Origin: Pseudomonadota bacterium
Lineage (GTDB): Bacteria; Pseudomonadota; Alphaproteobacteria; Sphingomonadales; Sphingomonadaceae
NCBI GenBank assembly: GCA_023416515.1
Contig: JAEZHP010000062.1
Span: 1 to 64,000, forward strand
Direction: 5' to 3'
Length of the DNA: 64,000 nt
Shown in pieces: positions 10,011 to 17,938 of this stretch (its first letter is position 1; each line of letters begins with the position of its first letter). Position numbers and translations under genes: made by a program. A model generated the notes under the pieces. It did no database searches. It had not been told where the DNA came from and saw only the letters and a list, made by a program, of their open reading frames with translations.

Positions 10011-10487
10011 TTACTGGGGATTGTCAGCCGTCTCGCCGGCACGACCGCGGCCACCGACGGCTCCGATATTGCCGAAGATTTCCTCGAAGAAGCTGCGATT
10101 GCTTCCGAGGGTTGGCGTGCGGCCGCCCATCGGCTCGACCGCGCGGGCGAGTTCCAGGCCGGTGCGCTGGACGCTCTCGACGGTGCCGGCCTCGTTGAAG
10201 CGGACGTGGAGCATGGTCTGCTGGGTCGGCTGCGGACGCGCGAAGGCGAGTTGCTTGGTCTCGCGCGAAACATAATACCAGTCGCGCTGATCGAACTGGC
10301 CGACGAAGGTCGGGCGCCCGAGAGTGCCCTGAACCGACTCGCGGTTGTCGACTCCGGGTTGGACGGTGCCGATGAGGGCTTCGTCGACGACGTAACCCTG
10401 ATGATCGCGGATCGAGGTGCAGCCGGCGCTGGCCAGCGCGAGGAGACCCAGGGCGGCAAGGGCGCGGGGCCGGACGGACATCGGCAT
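10011..10487 (-). CDS. bamE: Outer-membrane assembly lipoprotein BamE (SmpA/OmlA)
   Basis: BamE is a small periplasmic-facing lipoprotein of the BAM complex that inserts beta-barrels such as the receptor at the left edge of this window. The 158-aa product begins with a basic segment and hydrophobic helix ending in ASAGC, a lipoprotein-type cleavage site. The SmpA/OmlA domain follows (RPTFVGQFDQRDWYYVSRETKQLAF, about 64-88), with a variable C-terminus. The ATG at 10487 has AGGAG 6-9 bases upstream, so longer forms starting at 10616 are unlikely. Divergent from the bc1 chaperone gene. Confidence 0.9.
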   Translation of the reverse strand: MPMSVRPRALAALGLLALASAGCTSIRDHQGYVVDEALIGTVQPGVDNRESVQGTLGRPTFVGQFDQRDWYYVSRETKQLAFARPQPTQQTMLHVRFNEAGTVESVQRTGLELARAVEPMGGRTPTLGSNRSFFEEIFGNIGAVGGRGRAGETADNPQ

Positions 10488-10600
10488 TGAAACTCCTGAC
10501 GGCACCGCTTCGTGCACGAAGCGGGCTTGAGCGTTTGCGTAGCCCGACCAATATGAACATCGAGCAACCGGCGCAAGCAGCCGACGACCCAAGGAAAATC

Positions 10601-11158
10601 GTGTCCACGAATCCAAATGCCGCCCGAAGCCGCTCCGGCTGGTTCTCCCGACTCACCAGCCGGACCAAGGAGCGCGACCGGATGCTGCCGCTCTACCGGG
10701 CGATCGTCGCCGCCGCGCGCGATCCCTTATGGTATCGCGAAGGCCAGGTGCCCGACACCGTCACCGGCCGTTTTGACATGCTATCGGCGATCAGCGCCCT
10801 AGTGCTGGTGCGGATGGAGCGGATGGAAGAGCCGGCGGCGAAACGCGATTCGGTGCTCCTCACCGAGCTGTTCATCGCCGACATGGACGAAAGCCTGCTC
10901 GAGATCGGAGTCGGCGACTATTCCGTGGGCAAGCATGTCGGGCGGCTGGTCGGGGCGCTCGGCGGCCGGCTGACTGCCTTTCGCGAGGCGTCCTCGGCCA
11001 GCGATTTCGCCCCTGCGGTGCGCCGCAACATTTTCCACGAGGCGCCGCCGGGCGATGATGCGCTGGCCCTGGTGAGCGCTCGAATCGCTTCATTCGACGA
11101 ATCGCTCGCACGCCTTTCCCACGCCGACCTCGCCGATGGGCGGCTGCCGAAGCCATGA
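10601..11158 (+). CDS. Ubiquinol-cytochrome c chaperone family protein (CBP3/UQCC1-like)
   Basis: Members of this family help assemble cytochrome b of the bc1 complex. The 185-aa product has the core expected of the family: a segment beginning YRAIVAAARDPLWY, then DTVTGRFDMLSA, then FIADMDESLLEIGVGDYSVGKHV. The GTG at 10601 has AAGGA six bases upstream. An ATG at 10553 would add 16 unconserved residues. The stop overlaps the start of the DUF177 gene by 4 bases (ATGA), so the two are translationally coupled. This pair next to bamE is a usual alphaproteobacterial neighbourhood. Confidence 0.85.
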   Translation: MSTNPNAARSRSGWFSRLTSRTKERDRMLPLYRAIVAAARDPLWYREGQVPDTVTGRFDMLSAISALVLVRMERMEEPAAKRDSVLLTELFIADMDESLLEIGVGDYSVGKHVGRLVGALGGRLTAFREASSASDFAPAVRRNIFHEAPPGDDALALVSARIASFDESLARLSHADLADGRLPKP

Positions 11159-11682
11159 ACGAGACCGAGTTCAGCCGGACGGTGCGCGACGACATGATCG
11201 GAGTCGAGCCGAAGCGCATGCACATCGAAGCCGAGGAAGCGGAGCGCCAAGCGCTTGCGCGGCGGTTCGGCCTCGTCGCGCTCGACCGCCTCGACTCGGA
11301 TGTCGAGGTGAGTCGCGCCACTTCGGACATCGTCGCTCGGGGGCGAGTCCGGGCATCGGTCCGTCAGAGCTGCGTCGCTACGGGCGAACCCGTCGAGACG
11401 GAGATCGACGAGGAATTCACGGTCCATTTCCGCCCGCCGCCCGAGAGCGGCGGCGCCGAGGAAGAGGTCGAGCTCGGCGAAGACGAGATGGACGTGATCT
11501 TCACGGACGCCGGCCTGGTCGACGTCGGCGAGGCCGCGGCCCAGACCCTGGCGCTCCACCTCGATCCTTACCCGCGGGCGCCGGGCGCCGAGGCCGCGCT
11601 CAGGGAAGCCGGAGTGAAGGACGAGGGCGAAGCGGGGCCGTTCGGGGCCTTGGCCGCGCTCAAAGATAAGCTCGGGAAGTAA
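11155..11682 (+). CDS. YceD/DUF177 family protein
   Basis: A 175-aa soluble acidic protein of the DUF177 (YceD) family. The central signature is RVRASVRQSCVATGEPVETEIDEEF at about 62-86, where the Cys and the following acidic strand are conserved. Family members in other bacteria sit before rpmF and have been linked to 23S rRNA metabolism. Here it is instead coupled by ATGA overlap to the cytochrome bc1 chaperone, the common arrangement in alphaproteobacteria. No rpmF follows; the next gene is the convergent ssb. The function here is not known. Confidence 0.82.
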   Translation: MNETEFSRTVRDDMIGVEPKRMHIEAEEAERQALARRFGLVALDRLDSDVEVSRATSDIVARGRVRASVRQSCVATGEPVETEIDEEFTVHFRPPPESGGAEEEVELGEDEMDVIFTDAGLVDVGEAAAQTLALHLDPYPRAPGAEAALREAGVKDEGEAGPFGALAALKDKLGK

Positions 11683-11765
11683 TAGCCGCTGGCCGGCCTG
11701 CACCCTCTTTTCGCGCGGATCGAGGATCGCCCGGCGATCTTCTCTCTAGGCTTGGGTTCTTCGGC

Positions 11766-12287
11766 TCAGAACGGCACGTCGTCGTCCAGGTCGGTGTCGA
11801 ATGCAGGCGCCGGGCGGCTGCCGCCGCCACCGGCACCGCGGGGGGCGCTGCTTCCGAACGAGTCGGAGCGGCCACCGGACGAGCTGCCATAATCGTCATC
11901 GCCATAGCCGCCACCGAAACCACCGCCGCCACCGCCCTCGCGGCGGTCGAGGAGGACGAGCTCGCCGCGGAAGCGCTGGAGCACGATCTCGGTCGAATAT
12001 TTGTCCTGGCCCGATTGGTCGGTCCACTTGCGGGTCTGCAGCTGGCCCTCGAGGTAAACCTTGCTGCCCTTCTTGAGATATTGCTTGGCGACTCGGCCGA
12101 GATTCTCGTTCCAGATGACGACCCGATGCCACTCGGTCCGCTCCTGGCGATTGCCGTCGCGGTCCTTCCAATTCTCCGACGTCGCCACAGAGAAGTTCAC
12201 GACCTCGCCGCCGGACGGCATCGAGCGCGACTCAGGGTCCTGCCCGAGATTGCCGACCAGAATCACCTTGTTGACCGAACCGGCCAT
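11766..12287 (-). CDS. ssb: Single-stranded DNA-binding protein SSB
   Basis: Binds and protects single-stranded DNA in replication, repair and recombination. The N-terminal OB fold (about 1-112) begins MAGSVNKVILVGNLGQDPE and includes the WHRVVIWNENLGRVAKQYLKKGS block. A glycine/serine-rich linker (about 115-160) follows, and the acidic tip DLDDDVPF ends the protein; this tip recruits partner proteins. The 173-aa length is typical. An AGGAGAAGG site precedes the ATG. It lies 30 bases downstream of feoB on the same strand, probably with its own promoter inside or after feoB. Confidence 0.97.
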   Translation of the reverse strand: MAGSVNKVILVGNLGQDPESRSMPSGGEVVNFSVATSENWKDRDGNRQERTEWHRVVIWNENLGRVAKQYLKKGSKVYLEGQLQTRKWTDQSGQDKYSTEIVLQRFRGELVLLDRREGGGGGGFGGGYGDDDYGSSSGGRSDSFGSSAPRGAGGGGSRPAPAFDTDLDDDVPF

Positions 12288-12317
12288 GCGCCTTCTCCTA
12301 AGAGTGTTTGAGCCACC

Positions 12318-14159
12318 CTAGAGGCCCAGCGCGACCGCCGTCCAGTAGGTGATTCCGGCCGCCACGTAAGCGAGCACGAACAGATAGCCGATCATGAAGA
12401 GCGGCCATTTCCACCCGGCCGTCTCGCGCCTCGTGACCGCGATGGTCGACAGGCATTGGGGCGCGAACACGAACCAGGCGAGGAAGGCCAAGGCGGTGGG
12501 CAGGCTCCAGCGGCCGCGAAGCTGCTCGATCAACGGCTGCTCGGCGGCTTCCTCATCGGCGGCGTCGATCGAATAAGCGGTGGCGAGCGCCGACACGGCG
12601 ACCTCGCGAGCGGCCATCGCGGGGATCAGTGCGAGCGCGATCTCGTGGTTGAAGCCGATGGGGCGTACGATCGTCTCGAGGCCACCGGCGATCTGCCCCG
12701 CGATCGAGGCTTCGAGCACCGACTCGCCTTCCCTCGGCTGCGGGAATGACAGCAGCCCCCACAGGATGATCGTCGAGACAAGGATGATCGTGCCGGCCCG
12801 CTTGAGGAAGATCAGCGCCCGGGTCCACACGCCGATGAGGACGTCGCGAACATGCGGCATCTGATATTTGGGCATTTCGAGCATGAAGCCCTGAGGAGTG
12901 CCCTTGGTCACCGTCCGGCGGATCACCGCGGCCGCGACCAGAGCGGCGACGATCCCGGTGAAATAAAGGCCGAACAGGACGAGACCCTGGAGGCCAATTC
13001 CCCCGCCCAGATCGGTCGCCGGGATGAAGGCGCCGATGATGATCGCATAGACGGGAAGCCGCGCGGAGCAGGTCATCAAGGGGGCGACGAGGATCGTGGT
13101 CAGGCGGTGCTTGGGATCCTGGATGGTGCGGGTCGCCATGATCCCGGGGACGGCGCAGGCGAAGCTCGACAGCAAAGGAATGAAGGCGTGGCCCGACAGT
13201 CCGACGCTGGCCATCAGCCGGTCCATCATGAACGCCGCCCGGACCATGTAGCCGCTCGTCTCGAGAACCATGATGAAGAGGAAGAGGATGAGGATCTGCG
13301 GCAGGAAGACCACGACTGCGCCGACGCCGGCGAAGACGCCGTCGACAAGGGCCGACCGGAGCACTCCGTCTGGAAGCGCATCGGTGGCCAGCCCCTGAAG
13401 GCCGACGATCGCCTCCTCGAGCCATGCGATCGGCGCTTCGGACCAGGCGAACACCGCCTGGAACATCAGGAACATGATCGCCGCGAACAGGACTGGTCCG
13501 GCGACAGGATGGAGGGCGAAGGAATCGATCCCCCGGGTCCAGCGGCGGGTCGGGGTCTCGCGAACGATTGCCTTGCGCGCAAGCTCGCGAGCGCGGCGCT
13601 GGACCGCTGGAAGTGCGTCCGGCTCGACGACGTCGCCGCGCGGCGCGACGACCGCCTCGGAAAGCGCGTCGCGAAGCGGCTCGGCACCGCGGCGCCGAAC
13701 CGCGACCGTCTCGATCACCGGAACGCCGAGCTCCGAGGCAAGGATGGCCGGGTCGATCTCGAGCCCGTCGCGGCGGGCGAGGTCGACCATGTTGAGCGCG
13801 ACCACGGTCGGGATTCCAAGCCCGAGCACCTGAAGGGCGAAGCGGAGATGATTGTCGAGATTGGTCGCGTCGAGGACGAGCAGAAGCGCGTCCGGCCGGC
13901 GCTCGCCCTGCTGGCGACCGAGAACGACGTCGCGGGTCACCGCTTCGTCCGGGCTCGACGGCTCAAGGCTGTAGGCGCCGGGCAGATCGACCAGCTCGAC
14001 CGGGCGTCCGTCGGCGAGGCTGAAGCGCCCCGATTTTCGCTCGACCGTGACCCCGGGATAATTGCCGACCTTCTGGCGAGCGCCGGTCAGCATGTTGAAC
14101 AGGGCGCTCTTGCCGGCATTCGGGTTGCCGACGACCGCGACGAGCGGGACCGAGGTCAT
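12318..14159 (-). CDS. feoB: Ferrous iron transporter FeoB
   Basis: Inner-membrane Fe(II) importer with an N-terminal G-protein. The G1 loop GNPNAGKSALF is at residues 11-21, G3 DLPGAYSLEP near 57-66 and G4 NMVD near 120. A helical spacer leads into the polytopic part with the two Gate regions, the first starting near 215, and a Cys-containing segment SSFACAVPGIMATRTIQDPKHR. At 613 aa it is a short form compared with about 770 aa in Escherichia coli, lacking the long cytoplasmic tail. The start overlaps the feoA stop by 4 bases. Confidence 0.95.
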   Translation of the reverse strand: MTSVPLVAVVGNPNAGKSALFNMLTGARQKVGNYPGVTVERKSGRFSLADGRPVELVDLPGAYSLEPSSPDEAVTRDVVLGRQQGERRPDALLLVLDATNLDNHLRFALQVLGLGIPTVVALNMVDLARRDGLEIDPAILASELGVPVIETVAVRRRGAEPLRDALSEAVVAPRGDVVEPDALPAVQRRARELARKAIVRETPTRRWTRGIDSFALHPVAGPVLFAAIMFLMFQAVFAWSEAPIAWLEEAIVGLQGLATDALPDGVLRSALVDGVFAGVGAVVVFLPQILILFLFIMVLETSGYMVRAAFMMDRLMASVGLSGHAFIPLLSSFACAVPGIMATRTIQDPKHRLTTILVAPLMTCSARLPVYAIIIGAFIPATDLGGGIGLQGLVLFGLYFTGIVAALVAAAVIRRTVTKGTPQGFMLEMPKYQMPHVRDVLIGVWTRALIFLKRAGTIILVSTIILWGLLSFPQPREGESVLEASIAGQIAGGLETIVRPIGFNHEIALALIPAMAAREVAVSALATAYSIDAADEEAAEQPLIEQLRGRWSLPTALAFLAWFVFAPQCLSTIAVTRRETAGWKWPLFMIGYLFVLAYVAAGITYWTAVALGL

Positions 14160-14458
14160 TCTGCTGCCAGGCTCGCCGCCACGCCTTCTGGGAAGGAGGC
14201 GGCCGGCGCCGCGGCAGCGACCGGAGCAACTCCGATCACCTGGGCGTGGGCCCGGCGCATGGCGAGCATCATCCGGCCGATGCGGATCGCGAGCGGGTCG
14301 CGGCCGAACGGTGCGCCGTGGAGCGCCTCCACCTGAACGCCCTCATCGAGGCCGAGATTGCGCAGGCGGAGAGCGTCGGAGTCGCTGAGCTGCGCCCAGT
14401 CGACGGAAACGACGGTCGCGACCTGGCGAAACGGCAACTGATCGAGGCGCAGGGTCAT
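14156..14458 (-). CDS. feoA: Ferrous iron transport accessory protein FeoA
   Basis: A 100-aa SH3-like protein that acts with FeoB at the cytoplasmic face. The core is seen in LRNLGLDEGVQVEALHGAPFGRDPLAIRIGRMMLAMRR, the classic FeoA pattern. The C-terminus is an unusual Ala-rich tail (about residues 70-100). It is coupled to feoB by a 4-base overlap. The region just before the ATG holds a Fur-like half palindrome and no strong ribosome-binding site. Confidence 0.9.
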   Translation of the reverse strand: MTLRLDQLPFRQVATVVSVDWAQLSDSDALRLRNLGLDEGVQVEALHGAPFGRDPLAIRIGRMMLAMRRAHAQVIGVAPVAAAAPAASFPEGVAASLAAE

Positions 14459-14461
14459 TGC

Positions 14462-14476
14462 TGCGAGTGATTATCA
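14462..14476 (-). promoter_or_regulatory. Candidate Fur-type iron box before feoAB
   Basis: Read on the minus strand the bases are TGATAAT-C-ACTCGCA. The left half is identical to the 7-1-7 Fur half site, and the right half matches 4 of 7. It ends 4 bases before the feoA ATG, where bound repressor would block transcription start or early elongation. Regulation of feoAB by iron is expected from the family; the site itself is a sequence match only. Confidence 0.45.
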
Positions 14477-14511
14477 ATAGAAAGAGGCGAAAGCGAGTCC
14501 TATGTCGCCGG

Positions 14512-15717
14512 TCAGCCTTGCGCCGCCTGAGCGGCCGTGCGCAAATCGTGAAGGCGCGGCGAGAGGGGCCGTGCCGCCTCTTCCTCGTCAGCCTCGTCGG
14601 CGACGACGCAGCCGCAGCGCTCGCCGGACTTGGCGCGGTAAAGGGCCTCGTCGGCGGCCGCAATCAACGCGTCGAGGCTGCCGGCCGCCTCCGTCTGGAG
14701 CGCCGCGCCGACGCTTGCGCCGATCAGCACGCCCTGCGAGCCGATGACATAAGGCAATCCGGCGACCGCGGCGATCATCGCTTCGCCGCGCATCCGCGCA
14801 TGGGTCGCGCTGGCCATCGGGGCCACGAGCAGGAACTCGTCCCCGCCGATGCGGGCGACGATGTCGCCGGGCTGGGTTGAATCGCGAAGGCGCGCCGCAA
14901 CCATCGCCAGCAGGTCGTCGCCGGCGGCGTGGCCCATCGTGTCGTTGACCCGCTTGAAGCCGTCGAGATCGAGGAACAGGCAGCCGAGGCGGGCACCCGC
15001 CGGCGCCGCCGCGACCGCGTCCGCAAGCCCGCTTCTGTTCATCAGCCCGGTCAGGGCATCGTGGCGGGCGCGGTGGCTATTCTCATGCTCGGCGCAAAGA
15101 GCGGCCAGCATCATCCGGTTCATCCACCAGGCGGCGCGGGTCATGATCAGCACGTAGAGCGGCATCTGGATCGCGGCGATGAGGAGGACGGCCTCGCCCG
15201 ACATCGCGCAGGCGACGGCACCCGGCAGGGTCGCGACGACGAGCATTGCGCAGGCGAGGCGCGGCGCTCCGAAAAACCGGAAGGCGAGCCCGCCGAGCAT
15301 CGCCGCGGACGACATTCCGGCGATCGTCGCGGCGACCCAGTCGCCGCTCGTCACCACGACGAAAGTGCCAAAGCCAATCCCCGCGCCCCACAGGAGCGAC
15401 AGGCTTACGTAGAGGTCGACGGGGGCCGGCGCGCCCGTGCTGAGCGCTCGGCGGCAGGTCAGAAGGACGTGGAAACGGACCGCAGCGAGCAGGATTTCGA
15501 AGCTGGCCCAGATGTAGAGAAGCGGCGAGCCGATACGCTCGGCAAGAACGGCGGCGACGATGATCGTGTTGAACACCGCGCCGACATAGATGGTGAGAGA
15601 GCCGAAGACGTTGGCAAGCAACCGGGCACGGACGGGCGCCGGCACCTCCTTGCCGATATCGAGAAGCCAGCGGGTGGCGCGCCAGCGCACCGAACCGCCA
15701 TAACCTGCCCCGTCCAC
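14512..15717 (-). CDS. Membrane-anchored diguanylate cyclase (GGDEF)
   Basis: A 401-aa protein with an N-terminal membrane region of about six hydrophobic helices (roughly residues 25-215) and a C-terminal GGDEF domain. DALTGLMNRSGL starts the domain and the active-site GGDEF is at 291-295, so cyclic di-GMP synthesis from GTP is likely. The usual RxxD inhibitory site five residues before the active site reads QPGD, so product inhibition through that site is probably lost. There is no EAL domain. It is monocistronic, with a separate 123-bp upstream gap. A PilZ protein is encoded at 27.1 kb. Confidence 0.92.
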   Translation of the reverse strand: MDGAGYGGSVRWRATRWLLDIGKEVPAPVRARLLANVFGSLTIYVGAVFNTIIVAAVLAERIGSPLLYIWASFEILLAAVRFHVLLTCRRALSTGAPAPVDLYVSLSLLWGAGIGFGTFVVVTSGDWVAATIAGMSSAAMLGGLAFRFFGAPRLACAMLVVATLPGAVACAMSGEAVLLIAAIQMPLYVLIMTRAAWWMNRMMLAALCAEHENSHRARHDALTGLMNRSGLADAVAAAPAGARLGCLFLDLDGFKRVNDTMGHAAGDDLLAMVAARLRDSTQPGDIVARIGGDEFLLVAPMASATHARMRGEAMIAAVAGLPYVIGSQGVLIGASVGAALQTEAAGSLDALIAAADEALYRAKSGERCGCVVADEADEEEAARPLSPRLHDLRTAAQAAQG

Positions 15718-15840
15718 GTCCGCGACGACCCCTTATGCGACGCGGACGCCTCTTCCGCGATCCGGACAGGACTAACGAAAGGTAATTAAAGGACCACGAG
15801 AAGCCACGGTTAAGATCGCTTCAACCACAGGAATTGGGCT

Positions 15841-16512
15841 TCAGTTCGGGTAGCGAAGGCGGCCCAGGAAGCGGCTCAACGACGGACGGTGGCCGGCGCG
15901 GGAGGTGAAGCGCGCCTTGACCTTTTCGAACTGCATGACGTCGTCGATCCGGCGGGCGAGGAATGCCCGCGTCGAGGCCATATCCTCGCTCTCGTCGTCG
16001 AGGAAGACGAAGGTCGTCGAGCCGTAGACGCCGATCAGGATCGCACGCTTGGTATAGTGATTATAGTCGGTCGCGGTGTCCCCCGCCGTCCGCCAGATGC
16101 GGTCGGCGCCTCGCCAGGCCAGGCGGCCTGCGGCGATCGCGTTCTGAGGCATCGCAAGCGTGGCAAGCGCCCGCCGCAAAGCCTCTCGATAGGGACGCAG
16201 AAGCTGGAATCGGAACAGGATCAGCTCGCCGATCCGCTCGCGGATCTTCATCGCCGCGATCCGTTCGGGCGGGAAGGCGAGCAGCATCGAGCGGTCGACC
16301 CAGTCGAACCAGGCATCGATCATTTCGACCGCTCCGCCGGGGAAGGCGATCCGAGCGCGCTCGGCCGGCACCCCGAGTTCGGCCGCCGCCATCGTGAGGG
16401 CGTCCTCGGACCAGCCGTCGAACGCCGTGTGGCCGCCGAGCAGCGGAGCGAGCGCTTCCTTCAGCTCATCGAGGGTCATGTCGGGGGGCGGGATCGCGGA
16501 CGTCGTAGCCAT
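15841..16512 (-). CDS. COQ9 family ubiquinone biosynthesis protein
   Basis: COQ9 is a lipid-binding helper of ubiquinone ring modification, known from mitochondria and alphaproteobacteria. The 223-aa product has the TetR-like N-terminal helical part (TLDELKEALAPLLGGHTAFDGW) and the diagnostic C-terminal block WRGADRIWRTAGDTATDYNHYTKRAIL (about 131-157). It sits 6 bases downstream of the EamA transporter gene on the same strand, so the two are likely one transcript. Confidence 0.9.
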   Translation of the reverse strand: MATTSAIPPPDMTLDELKEALAPLLGGHTAFDGWSEDALTMAAAELGVPAERARIAFPGGAVEMIDAWFDWVDRSMLLAFPPERIAAMKIRERIGELILFRFQLLRPYREALRRALATLAMPQNAIAAGRLAWRGADRIWRTAGDTATDYNHYTKRAILIGVYGSTTFVFLDDESEDMASTRAFLARRIDDVMQFEKVKARFTSRAGHRPSLSRFLGRLRYPN

Positions 16513-16518
16513 GGCGTC

Positions 16519-17412
16519 TCAATGATCCTCGGACGGATTGGTGGCAAGGCCGCGCTGCGGAAGTCGGATGAGGACCAGGCCGATGCAGATCAGCAAGGCG
16601 CCGGCCATGTCGACCGGGCCGAGTCGCTCGTCATAGATGCCCCAGCCGATCGCCGCCGCGGCAATGGGCTGGGTGAGCAGGCCGAGCCCGGTGACGACGG
16701 GGCTGAGATGGCCCATCGCGAAGACGAGAAGCGACTGGCCGATGAGCTGGCTTCCGATCGACAGAAGGATGACTGGCCCCCAGTCGCTCGGCATCACCTG
16801 CTCCCCCAGAAGGACCGCGAAGAGGAGGATCGGGAGAGTCCCGGCCGCCGTCGCGATGGCAAGCGTGGGAAAGGGTGCGAGGCTGCGGCGAGCGCGGTCG
16901 ACTGCGATCAGATAGAAGGTGTAGAACAGGCCGGCGAGAAGGCAGAACAGGTCGCCGACCAGATTGTCCGGCGAGAGCTCGTAGCTTCTGGCGAGCAGAA
17001 GGAAGGTACCGAAGACGGCGAAAAGGATCGCTCCGCCCTGCACCTTGTCCGGGGCCCTGCGGATCAGGATGAAGCCGTAGATCGCGAATAGGAAGCTCGC
17101 GAAATTGCCGAACAGGGTCGCGTTGGCGAGCTTGGTCTGAAGGATCCCGACGTGCCAGACGGCGAGGTCGGCGGCGAAGAAGAGACCCCCAACCGCGACC
17201 GCTCCGATGAGGCTCCAGGCGGGCAGCGGCTTGCCCTTCTGCTGCCAGGCGCCGAGGGCGGCGAGCAGAGGAAGAGCGAGGGCGAGGCGCCAGAAGCCGG
17301 CGGCGACCGGGCCGACATCGGTGAGGCGCACCATCCACGGGCCCGCCGCAAGGAACAGGTTGGCGACGATCAGGGCTGGAAAGGCCAGGCGAGGCGCGAG
17401 CGGCTGCGACAC
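16519..17412 (-). CDS. EamA/DMT family inner-membrane transporter
   Basis: A 297-aa protein of about ten hydrophobic helices in two EamA repeats. The first begins LIVANLFLAAGPWMVRLTDVGPVAAGFWRLALALPLL, and the second ends LTQPIAAAAIGWGIYDERLGPVDMAGALLICIGLVLIR, the usual last-helix signature. Members export or exchange small metabolites such as amino acids; the substrate is not predictable. Start at ATG 17412; coq9 follows 6 bases after the stop. Confidence 0.85.
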   Translation of the reverse strand: MSQPLAPRLAFPALIVANLFLAAGPWMVRLTDVGPVAAGFWRLALALPLLAALGAWQQKGKPLPAWSLIGAVAVGGLFFAADLAVWHVGILQTKLANATLFGNFASFLFAIYGFILIRRAPDKVQGGAILFAVFGTFLLLARSYELSPDNLVGDLFCLLAGLFYTFYLIAVDRARRSLAPFPTLAIATAAGTLPILLFAVLLGEQVMPSDWGPVILLSIGSQLIGQSLLVFAMGHLSPVVTGLGLLTQPIAAAAIGWGIYDERLGPVDMAGALLICIGLVLIRLPQRGLATNPSEDH

Positions 17413-17514
17413 CGGCGCGCCCTTCGCACAGGCGCGGGGTTAAGGCCATATCGGACTATCGTGCGGGTCGCGGCCTATTCGCGCGCCGAGAATCCCTTTC
17501 GGCGGAGATGGCAG

Positions 17515-17937
17515 TCACCGACCGAACTTTTGGCGCAGGTCAAGGAGCGCGAGGGCCGCCTTGGCAGCCTCGCCGCCCTTGTCCTTTTGGGCGGGATCGG
17601 CGCGGACCGAGGCCTGGACCTCGTCCTCGACCGTCAGGATGCCGTTGCCGATGGCGAGGCCGTCGAGGGTGAGGGCCATGATTCCACGGGCGCTCTCGTT
17701 GGAGACGATCTCGAAATGGTAGGTCTCGCCGCGGATCACCACGCCGATGGCGACGAAGCCGTCATAGCGGCCGCTGTCCGCCGCGAGTGCGATTACTGCC
17801 GGGATCTCGAGCGCGCCGGGAACCGTCACGACCTCGGCCTGGTGGCCGGCAGCCTCGATCGCCGCCTTGGCCCCTGCGACGAGCATGTCATTGAGATGGG
17901 CGTAGAAGCGCGCCTCGACGATCAGGAACTTCGCCAT
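17515..17937 (-). CDS. ribH: 6,7-dimethyl-8-ribityllumazine synthase
   Basis: Condenses 5-amino-6-ribitylaminouracil with 3,4-dihydroxybutanone phosphate, the penultimate step of riboflavin synthesis. At 140 aa it is on the short side. The core is intact: VTVPGALEIPAVIAL (about 37-51), FVAIGVVIRGETYHFEIVSNES (about 61-82) with the catalytic His in GETYHFE, and DGLAIGNGILTVED. Last gene of the riboflavin operon, one base after the ribB stop. Confidence 0.95.
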   Translation of the reverse strand: MAKFLIVEARFYAHLNDMLVAGAKAAIEAAGHQAEVVTVPGALEIPAVIALAADSGRYDGFVAIGVVIRGETYHFEIVSNESARGIMALTLDGLAIGNGILTVEDEVQASVRADPAQKDKGGEAAKAALALLDLRQKFGR

Positions 17938-17938
17938 C

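Noticed and set aside
12852..14336. Long plus-strand reading frame of about 490 codons opposite feoAB
   Set aside because: It mirrors feoB codons, has a highly charged low-complexity product without domains, and is a GC-rich antisense frame.
15718..15840. Regulatory RNA or CtrA site in the gap before the diguanylate cyclase
   Set aside because: The TTAA motifs there are too far apart, and no stable hairpin with a T-run is seen; it is probably just the promoter.
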